Shown here: one piece after another, positions 55,840 through 64,000 of the stretch
Layout of the letters: each line of letters starts with the position of its first letter
Position numbering within the stretch: the stretch's first letter is position 1
The notes under the pieces: generated by a model
Databases searched by the model: none
What the model was told of the DNA's origin: nothing
What the model saw: only the letters and a program-made list of their open reading frames with translations
Translations under genes and position numbers: made by a program
Assembly: GCA_002900995.3 (NCBI GenBank)
Contig: CM035306.1
Location: forward strand, 248,001 to 312,000
Origin: Ganoderma boninense
Taxonomy: Eukaryota > Basidiomycota > Agaricomycetes > Polyporales > Polyporaceae
Direction: 5' to 3'
DNA length: 64,000 nucleotides

Positions 55840-58800
55840 CCTCCATGTTATGCGACATCATTCCTGCGGCCCAAGCAGCCTGGAAAACAATCCCCCCACA
55901 AGCTGGAAGCGTCAACAATTTTCATTCAGCTACAACCGCGATGTCGACTTCGCTCCGCATGCACATGTATGTGTCCTGAGTGGCCCCAGGGTCTCTCTCG
56001 GAGTACGTTTCTCGCTTCTATCCGTAGTTTGATTCAATCACTTTGACCCGTTTGTAGGGTGAGATTGGATGAAGAGAATAAGCGAGGCGTGTGCCGTGCC
56101 ACCCTCTCGCTGACGCTGGCCATAGGCAACATGAAGGCGAAAAACGGCTCAGTGCAGGCTATATGCGCATATTTCAGACTCCCCCACATTACGGATAGCC
56201 TCCATTGCGTCGTGGGGGGTCATACGAACTCAGGTGAGTTACACACCACCAATTTTCGAGTGCATCGTGCACAGCGTTGCCCCACACATCTCGTACCACT
56301 CCTCGCCTTCTCGCGTTCGCTCCAACCACTGCGACAAATCCACCTCGACAAGATCAAGGTTCCTTCCACACCCGTAGTCCAGCCCGCTCTGAGTGCATGG
56401 AGAGCGGGACCTTCGATCGTGACTGACAAGGAGTACGCGTGGAATCAAGCCCACCCGTCCTGCCCTGCTCCAAGTTATACATTTTACGTTAGACCTTAAT
56501 GCGGTCGCCCCATTCTCGCTGACGAGCCTAGCTTGACCCTCTCGGCATCACAACGTGGCTACAGCTCGGTCATGACAGGTGCCAACGAAAGCTCGTGGCT
56601 TAAACGTTTGGCTCTGCGAGTCAGTGGTAGTGTGTGGAACGCATGGACGCGTCGAGCGGGCGGCCTAGACAACAGGACCCTTAACGTCGCAGCTTCTATC
56701 TGCGCGGTTTCAGTCGCGAAGCTTCGTCGTTTGGAAGCGGACTTCCGAATCCCTCACGACGCTTCAGCTTCGAATTCTCGATGCCAAGGCACAATATGTC
56801 GGAGGTTACAAGGGAAGTCAAGACGTCGAAATTCACCCGGTCATGCTGCCCGTCCCAAGTATGTGGATCAAGGGCCTTTCGCACAGGAGTGCGAGAAAGT
56901 CCTTGATACATGAGGACCATCCCGGCGCGACTGTCCGGACAGGACCCTGTAACCTCGCAGTCGATGACGCCTGTGGCGTGCGGGGTCGTCGCAAACCATG
57001 ACTAACGTCATCAATGTCCTGTCCACGCTCACAGGTTTGTCGAAACTAACGGTAACCACGATTGCTCGTCTATCGCAGTCCTCGCACAGGACGCTCCGAC
57101 GCTCGGGAATATCCAGTCTGAGCCTCTGCACGACAGACACTGGTGGATGGATACGATGTCGTACCTCGCGCTGGAGGTGCTAGGACGCCCGCGTAGGGTC
57201 GGCTGACCTCTGGAGGTGCAGCCTATTGTCATGGCATGGCGTCTCTTCTGACCTTCGCAACACAATATCTGCGGCGCCCAGTGGCGACCCACGGACGTTC
57301 CCTGATATATGCATCCGCCTACGGGTGTCATGCCTCTCTCGGGATCGCTCGTCCTATCTCGTACCTCTCGGAGTGCCCGCTGCAGCTGCGGGCTACAGTA
57401 TTTCACTTCAGAGCTCATCCGTTCCGAGGATTCTGATGGGCAGATATCCCAAGTGGCGCCTTCGAACTTCGATATCTTTCTCCAGTAAGTACAATCCGAT
57501 CCAAGGATACGATAGGATGCAACCGTCCATTGAGCATCCAGCAAACGCAAACCAAACGTCACCACACCACGTGAGAATGTATGGATGCACAGAGGTATGC
57601 CCCGAATGTGTTCCATGCATTTATGTGCATGCAACACCCTCATCGGGCACCATCGTGGTCGACGATCAGCGTAGCCACCTGTCCATACCGGGACCCCCGC
57701 CAGGGGCCCGAAGACCCGAAGGGCGACAGAAGGTAATTAATATCTCGTGGCCGGGACCTTCGCTGTCAGGCAGGTCCAATGAGAGGCGAGAGGCTCCAGG
57801 TGAGGACATCGTACCCCGCCTCGATCCATCTCGCCCCCACGATCCGTTCTCATGTCAAGCAACGCGCGGCCGCTAGAAGCGCCACCGCGCAATTTCTCCC
57901 TTGGCCCGCTCGTCGTCACGACAAACATGGCATGAACATGCCTTGTGCGTTGGCCATGGGCCCGGGGTGATGCAGGACCCAGCTAGGTAACAATTGTGCA
58001 TAAAACAACGACCGTTTTGGAGCGTACCTTCGCAACCCCGAAATAAGGACAAGGCCCCCGGCGGCCCAGCGAATCTCGGAAGTGTGATAGCACTGGCGGC
58101 GTCGCATCCTGACGTTCTACTGAGAAACCTCGATGCCTTCGTACTGTGTCCGCAGCTCCTAGCGTTCCCAGGCCCGATCCCCATTTACATGCACCGGTTC
58201 CTACCCGTGATGGATGGTGAGCCCGCGTAAAGTGTCGTCGTCATCGAGAGTCGCACTGGGAGGACAAGGTCATAAGCGGCTGGCAGACCCGGGGAGACAA
58301 GACGACGGAGGGCGGTGCTGCGCTTCACGCGTCACGAGCAGGCGTGGTCTTGGGCTGCTTGAGCCGGAGTTCTCGCGGAGCGCGGGTGGGGTAGCGAGAG
58401 CAAAAGTGGGACGAGAACTCATCGAGAAGAGAGAAACGCGGGTGACTCGAATGGACTGGCGAGAATCGATGTCGCGAGATAGGCAGGGTGTTTGGCGACA
58501 GGGCCTCGTGTCTGGGGCGTGCTGGGCCATAATAGGGCCCCCATCTGACAGTGTGTATGTGGGTTTGATGTGATCTTCCCCCGCGCGCGAGTTGGTGGGA
58601 CCTGGCGAGTTGCGCACAAACCACAGGACTCGGGCGGCGAAGAGACACTGCCGATCGAAGAACTGTTTCTCGAGCAGGGGGCCCTGGGTGGCCTAATCGG
58701 TGTTGGTGGCACAGTAGAGGATAGCGGCAGAGGGGACGGCATCGTCGGAAATAAAATAAAAGAAGCAAAGGCTGCCTCGAGGCCTTGTGAGTGTACAGCA

Positions 58801-59216
58801 TCGTAGAAGGTGAAGACGGGCCCAGCGCAGGCAGGTCGGAGATGATCCAACATGATAGGCGCATGTCAAGAGGGACCCCGAGTACTGTCCCTGTTTCGGT
58901 CCGAAAATTGCGTAACGGGGTGCTAAGGAGGATATAGTTCGCCGATTGCAAGGGTAAGTAGAGCTTTATTGATGGAGTGGGAGGCTGTGCTGATACAATT
59001 ACCAGGGTTGGCGTTCACGTCATGAGACGTGGCCGGGGTCCCTGGAGAAGGAACGCTGGGCGGGCAAACTTGCAGGCATGCGGGCAAGGGCACTCAAGCT
59101 TGGCCTCTCGCCATGACCTGCAGCTCGTCCTCGTTGGTGCTCTGAATCGCTGTCCATCGCTCGGAATCATGGCTCTCTGACTCGCTGAAGACCACCATTG
59201 TGAGTGTATATCCATC
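55840..59216. other. Gene-poor 3.4 kb with decayed coding signal
   Basis: Protein-like pieces occur near 56765-57000 (LQLRILDAKAQYVGG, then DVEIHPVMLPVPSMWIKG) and 57035-57190 (NIQSEPLHDRHWWMDTMSYLALEV, preceded by a plausible CACAG acceptor) on the plus strand. They do not form a complete gene and no family was recognised. Longer ORFs elsewhere here (57226-57876 plus, 58325-58951 minus) have no recognisable features. The last few hundred bases must hold the promoter of the 59217 gene. Confidence 0.35.
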
Positions 59217-61340
59217 ATGTACTCACCGCCAACCCCCAAGCGCTCGGGAGGAAACCGCGGCAACGCTGTGACAAAGCGAACTTATTCTGTCTTTTGTACC
59301 CCCAGCGACGGCCAATACGACGCCATCCTAATGAGTACGTGCAGGGCACGCTTTTCGCCCCCCGACAGGCGGGTTTCACCGTCAAGTTTGCGTCCGTCTC
59401 TGTCCCCGCCTTCTCCCGACCAAACCACCCCGCCGTGGCGGCCCCCGCCACACCCCCACAACTTTGCGTACCCCACAATCCCCGGCTCACTTCAACTCGA
59501 CAATCCCGCACCTTCGGATTTGCGCGCGAAGTCCACCCCGCCTGGCGATCAACATCGTCCCCCACGCCCCATCTATCCATCTCCCCCGCTAACCGACGCA
59601 GCACTCGCATCGACGATTCCCCTTCCTGACGTCTGCGGAGAACCTTTGCACAAGCAAGAGTGCCCGCAATCTCGAGAAGGCGTCGTCGATGAGAACATGT
59701 CACACGATGGCGCCCGACACTTCACGCCGTTATCCCCGCCACCAACCGTAGTCGTTGGTCCGTCGGAGCTGCCGGAGGGAGATCATGACGGGCATCAGGT
59801 AGAGAGCTGGAGTTATGGAGAGGATCCGCAGGACGGCGGCGTTTGCGCGCCACTCTTCCCGCCGGTACGTGATGATTCTGGATTCGAGGAGTTTGGGACG
59901 CAAGCAGGATGCGACGCCGATCCGAAGCTCGAGAGCTCTCAAGAGGGTTGCTCTCTGATGGAGCCCACATCGATATGGATTCCTCACTCGCCGTTGAGCA
60001 TGGACGAAGGTCTAGACTGGACCTACAGTCCGAGCAGTACGCTGGTCAACACACTCTCGCTACCTGCCTCTCCGAAGCCCAGCGGGCTTTCTCTTGAGCT
60101 CCCCGAACTCAACACCTTGTTTGGTTTTCAACCCCACCATGCGCTACCTCTCCAACAGCCCTCACCTCTATCCCCCGTCGAGCTACCTTTTGGTCAAAGC
60201 GGGCCCCATTGGTTCCCTGGAGACACTCTCTGCGCCCCACTCGGTAAGATATCACCCTCGAATCAACACACGCCTCTCGCGGAGGAACACGATCTTTTCT
60301 TTCCCTTCCCACATTCTTCCCTGCTCCGTCCCCCATCTTCAGACCTCGACTCCGAATATCCCGATTCGATCATGCCCTCAGAGGACGACGACAACGATGA
60401 CATGTCGCCACGGTCCCCCCGCAGACGACCCCTCAACGATCTTCACGATACATCGCCGCTCGACGAGGACATTCGTCTCACACCCGTGCCTCGATCTCCG
60501 CACTTCCCCTTGGTGGATCTCGACATGGACGATCCGGCAGAACCGCCAAATTCCCCGCATTCTCCGCACGCCCTTCTACCGGAGTTGGACGAGGACCACC
60601 AGCAGTACCCCCCGATCGAGACGATCGCCCCGTCGCTTCTCGGAGGCGCTCCTGAACCCCAACCGCAGCACGCAGGTCTCGGCCTCTTCCTCCAGTCGGA
60701 CCCGCCATTGGCGCGTTCGCCTTCCCCTGATGACGACGATTTCGGGTTTTTGGATATTCAGCTAGATCCGGAGTCGGCCAACGTCGAGATCGATGAGTTC
60801 CTTGCTCTTCGTGCATTGCGTAAGGGCGCCTTGGCCCAGGAGCGTGCGGCGCGAATGGCTGAAGCTGAGCTCAGCGAACGGATCACTGCTGCTGCGAGTG
60901 CTCTCCTTCCGCCGTCGCACACTGATGCAGACAGCATGGACGTCGACTCAGACCCCATTGTCCTCGACGTGGCGGAGAAACGCGCCCGAAAGCGCGAACT
61001 TCATGCACTCATGGACATGCGTGCTGAGGCGCGACGGACGCGCAAGCTGCAGAAGCAGCGGTCCAAGGAGATCGGTGCGTTGCTCGACTTCAAGATGCAC
61101 TCCCCGATGTCTCCGATGGAGGGCATGCCGCCTCTGGTCATTGGGGGCGGTAAGGGCTGGACGAAGACGATCGCTCACCTCGTCGCACACATGGTCCTGC
61201 GCCGCCACGACCGGTGTCGCCCGTTGGAGAACAAGCTGCCCGCTCCGCAGACACGGTCGCCAACGTCGTCTGTCGGCGGTCTGTCGTTACTGCACCCACG
61301 ATTCTGTTCGGATGACGAAGACGACGACATGGAGATGTGA
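59217..61340 (+). CDS. Large intrinsically disordered protein, function unknown
   Basis: Single open frame of 707 codons, very rich in Pro, Ser, Asp and Glu, with repeated SPP and PSSD-type short motifs and acidic blocks (EDDDNDDMSPRSPRRRP). The only part with regular helix-forming character is about residues 525-665 (FLALRALRKGALAQERAARMAEAEL ... KRARKRELHALMDMRAEARRTRKLQKQRSKEIGALLDFK), likely coiled coil. This is followed by a short hydrophobic/basic segment GWTKTIAHLVAHMVLRRHDRCRP that looks like the conserved core. The base composition suits coding throughout. A small intron near 59265-59305 (GTGAC...CCCAG) is possible but not needed for an open frame. Confidence 0.75.
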   Translation: MYSPPTPKRSGGNRGNAVTKRTYSVFCTPSDGQYDAILMSTCRARFSPPDRRVSPSSLRPSLSPPSPDQTTPPWRPPPHPHNFAYPTIPGSLQLDNPAPSDLRAKSTPPGDQHRPPRPIYPSPPLTDAALASTIPLPDVCGEPLHKQECPQSREGVVDENMSHDGARHFTPLSPPPTVVVGPSELPEGDHDGHQVESWSYGEDPQDGGVCAPLFPPVRDDSGFEEFGTQAGCDADPKLESSQEGCSLMEPTSIWIPHSPLSMDEGLDWTYSPSSTLVNTLSLPASPKPSGLSLELPELNTLFGFQPHHALPLQQPSPLSPVELPFGQSGPHWFPGDTLCAPLGKISPSNQHTPLAEEHDLFFPFPHSSLLRPPSSDLDSEYPDSIMPSEDDDNDDMSPRSPRRRPLNDLHDTSPLDEDIRLTPVPRSPHFPLVDLDMDDPAEPPNSPHSPHALLPELDEDHQQYPPIETIAPSLLGGAPEPQPQHAGLGLFLQSDPPLARSPSPDDDDFGFLDIQLDPESANVEIDEFLALRALRKGALAQERAARMAEAELSERITAAASALLPPSHTDADSMDVDSDPIVLDVAEKRARKRELHALMDMRAEARRTRKLQKQRSKEIGALLDFKMHSPMSPMEGMPPLVIGGGKGWTKTIAHLVAHMVLRRHDRCRPLENKLPAPQTRSPTSSVGGLSLLHPRFCSDDEDDDMEM

Positions 61341-62496
61341 TCTCAACCTTTCCTCAGCTTGTCGCGGGCAAGACGGTGCGCCGCGCGTCCCGACTCTGCT
61401 TCGTGTGCTCGTCGCTGACTTATCGCCATTCATTCTTCTTTTCGCCCACTGACTACGCCGCGTAATGTATCAACTTACATGATGTATCGATGCACGCATT
61501 GGCTAGAAAACAACAACGTGTACGATACAACTACTAACAACCGCTTCCATATCACCGTCCTCCATGCGATCACCTGTCCTGTAGCTATTACATGTTGTCA
61601 TAGTCATTGCTTCGGCATACCCTTGCTTCCATCTATTCCGATCATTCACTCATCCCACCTCCACATATTTTCGTGCTGTATATGATGCAGGACGGACTTT
61701 CTTCGAGCCCATGCGCCCGTGCTCTGTGTTTTGTTTACATGATGATTCTAACTTGGGTTTGAAGAAAGCTGCCTTTCGCATTCGTGTGAGACGACGAGAT
61801 GAAAGACCATCTGACGCATGAGCAAAGGTAAGCGCAGTAAATAAGGGTAGATGGTATCAGTATGACATCCACGGCAACGGTAAGTCTACAACTTTTTGAT
61901 GATCACCCACACGCAGGTTTGCAATGCATTTGAACGTTTCGGTCGTTGGAAGAGTACATGCAGGACAAGCGCAGTCCACCTGCTCCGCCTCGCCCACACT
62001 GTCTACCCACAGGTAAGTGCCGCATCTGATGTGCGGACATGACTCATGTGAATGGATCAACGCAGAATTTCGTTCGTTGAGGGGGTCGAATATCATTGGA
62101 GCATGCTGGTGAGACATGGAGAGTAGCATGCAATCTAGGTACGTGGCAGGGTATGCCATCTCATTCCATACGATGAAGGTACTTTGACGGGAAATCAATA
62201 TCATGTCGAGATATCAGGTGTGAATGGAAAATGCAGCACGAGATGTCTAACTAAAATAATGACTAGGAAATACTGACGGCCGTTCCTTGTCGGCGGCACT
62301 GGCGGGACGGAGCCATGCTGCGCTAGTACTAATAAATACAAAAGGCCAAAGAAGTTCTACTAACACATCAGCATAGAGGACTCGAATAAGCTTACAAACG
62401 CATTTCAAACATGAAGACTTCATCCTACACCACTCTATCAAACACCCCACGCTTCCATCCCGTGACAAAGAACCACCCTGCACAGGCCTTCCCTTC
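61341..62496. other. Convergent intergenic region, nothing recognised
   Basis: About 1.15 kb, more AT-rich than its surroundings, between the 3' ends of the disordered-protein gene and the C2-domain gene. No ORF or RNA gene supported. Confidence 0.45.
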
Positions 62497-64000
62497 TCAA
62501 GCCTCCACCGCCTCACCGACAGTCGTGCCCGCAGCAGCTTGGGGGCCGTCCGCGGGCCCCGGCTCTCCCTTCGTGTTCGCAGAGTGCGAGAGGGTTTCCT
62601 GACCCGGCGCAGCATGGGGCTGTAGCTCCTCCTGCTTCACCCCACGCTTGTCCAGCGCGTACGTCCTGCACGCCTCGCGGCTGTGTGCCAGCCTCGGATC
62701 CTCGCGGTCCCACGCGTAGATCGTGAACCCGGGGAAGTTGTACTCGAGGAGCTCCTTGAGGTCTGGGAGCATCAGCGGATCGGGCGCGTAGGTCCCACTG
62801 TTGTTGTCGATGACGAGCTCCCATTTGACCGCCTCATCGGGGGTGTCGTCGGAGAAGTTCTCCCAGCCTCCGGCGGGGCGCGGGTGGAACTCGCCGGAGT
62901 ACCGCACCGCGGGCGCGCAGTTCGCGTGCAGTGCGTGCTTAGACGCGAAATCTACGAAGAACGCTGCACCGGTTTCGGAGAATCGGAACGAGTCGTCGTC
63001 CACCGCAATGATGTACGTGTAGACCGCGGGCTTGACGCGGTGCGCGAACGGCGATGGCGCAGTTGTGGTCGTGTTCGCGGAGGAACTCATACTCTGGCGT
63101 GGTCGCATAGAGAGACGGATGGAGTGGCCAGGCATACCGGACGGGACGGAGCTGTTACTTGTCCCGATCGGGTTGCCGACGCTGCCATGCAGGAGGAGGC
63201 GGAAGACGTCCTCGGGTCCATCGATGATTCCGAACGCGTTCGCCGTCGATCGCGCGTAGAGCATGCGGTGGCCAGCCTGGATTGTCGAACGCACAGCGAT
63301 AGAGGTGGGACCCTGGAAGATGGTCTGCGCGGCCTTGTAATTCCGATTCCAAGGTTGCACCGTGTCCCCGAAGAACATACGGACGCCTTTGACGTATATT
63401 TTCCAGGTCGAGTAAAGGCGAGCGTCGTTGAGGTTGGTGAGGAGGCCCACGGTTGGCGAGAAGTGGCGGGAAAAACGGATGGGGCCGTCGAAGACGTATT
63501 GTCGACGCTCTGCCTTGGTATCAGTGGATGGCGTAGATTCAACCTTTCCGAAGGGATTAGTGAGCTTGTGTCTGCCAACGTCTGAGCGCGCCACTTACAT
63601 TCAACCAGAAGGTGCCTCGATTCCGCCGGATGGCGGCACTCTCGATCGTGCACTCCTTCGCCCCAGGTGTGATAGCAACGGAGAACTTGCCAATGTGGTC
63701 ATCTGTGATGTTACCGACGTCCTTGTCGTTCACCTCAACGGTGAGGGTAGCGATGTTGGGGACGTTCTTGACCTTCCACAATTCGTTCCACACGGGCGAC
63801 AATGTATCCATTTTTACCGTAGATCTGCAAGGAACACGAGGCCAGATCGAGATTAGATCAATCCCGCGCTGCTACAAGCAAGACATTTCAGGAAATTTGA
63901 GAACCCCGCACGTACACGAATGATAGCTTGTCGTCCAACTTGGCGATGAAGTAGGGGTCCGCGGAGCCCACAACGTCCATCTTCGGCAACCCCGATGCGC
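62497..64000 (-). CDS. C2-domain protein, 5' end outside window
   Basis: Exons seen: 64000-63916 (continues off the window), 63824-63599, 63543-62497; 451 residues visible. The N-terminal visible part is a C2 domain: GLPKMDVVGSADPYFIAKL, TLSPVWNELW, VEVNDKDVGNITDDHIGKF, with the Asp pairs (SADPY; DKD) that bind Ca2+ in this fold, so Ca-dependent membrane or lipid binding is likely. The C-terminal part (VYTYIIAVDDDSFRFSETG ... WELVIDNNSGTYAPDPLMLPDLKELLEYNFPGF) is a conserved region of fungal C2 proteins of unknown role, followed by a disordered Gly/Ala/Glu tail. Confidence 0.85.

Noticed and set aside
57226..57876. 216-codon plus-strand ORF, and 58325-58951 on the minus strand
   Set aside because: Low-complexity, Arg/Pro/Ser-rich translations typical of chance frames in GC-rich DNA; no motif or splice context.

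Overview
The window is nuclear DNA of a filamentous basidiomycete, most likely a wood-decay Agaricomycete (Polyporales-like). The evidence is intron-dense genes with roughly 50-70 nt GT-AG introns, GC-rich coding sequence, tandem BTB-domain and F-box families, a GH13 alpha-amylase, a sedolisin protease, an Agaricomycete-style P450 and LTR and MITE-type transposons. The organism call is inference; the gene structures below were built by hand from splice sites and reading phase.

Layout. (1) 1-12405 and about 39711-51767 are two same-orientation copies of one 12-kb block: aldo-keto reductase (AKR), F-box-like protein (minus), secreted alpha-amylase, a decayed ORF, a DUF92/TMEM19 membrane protein (minus), and a sedolisin (S53) protease. 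The first copy ends in a 100-N gap (12406-12505), and its sequence is full of single-base indels next to the gap. (2) 12506-39079 is a family-expansion zone. It holds four more AKR genes plus an AKR relic, four BTB-domain proteins, and two copies of a 2-oxoglutarate/Fe(II) dioxygenase gene. The dioxygenase copies lie in opposite orientation, and both appear dead. (3) 52.5-64 kb is single-copy: a 12-exon cytochrome P450 (minus), about 4 kb with only decayed coding signal, a 707-aa disordered protein, and a C2-domain protein (minus) running off the window end.

Mobile DNA. A 5875-bp LTR retrotransposon (19209-25083) has 409-bp LTRs that read as identical and a perfect 5-bp target duplication. 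It sits inside dioxygenase copy A, directly after the codon for an iron-ligand Asp. It encodes Gag and an aspartic protease but no reverse transcriptase or integrase, and its gag frame is itself interrupted by a nested 335-bp inverted-repeat element. A 766-bp MITE with TA-bordered inverted repeats lies between two BTB genes. A 184-bp SINE-like insertion distinguishes the two 12-kb copies.

Function. Alpha-amylase and sedolisin are secreted degradative enzymes. The AKRs, the P450 and the dioxygenases are redox or oxygenation enzymes whose substrates cannot be read from sequence. BTB and F-box proteins suggest ubiquitin-ligase adaptor roles. No secondary-metabolite backbone gene is present, so a biosynthetic cluster is not supported.
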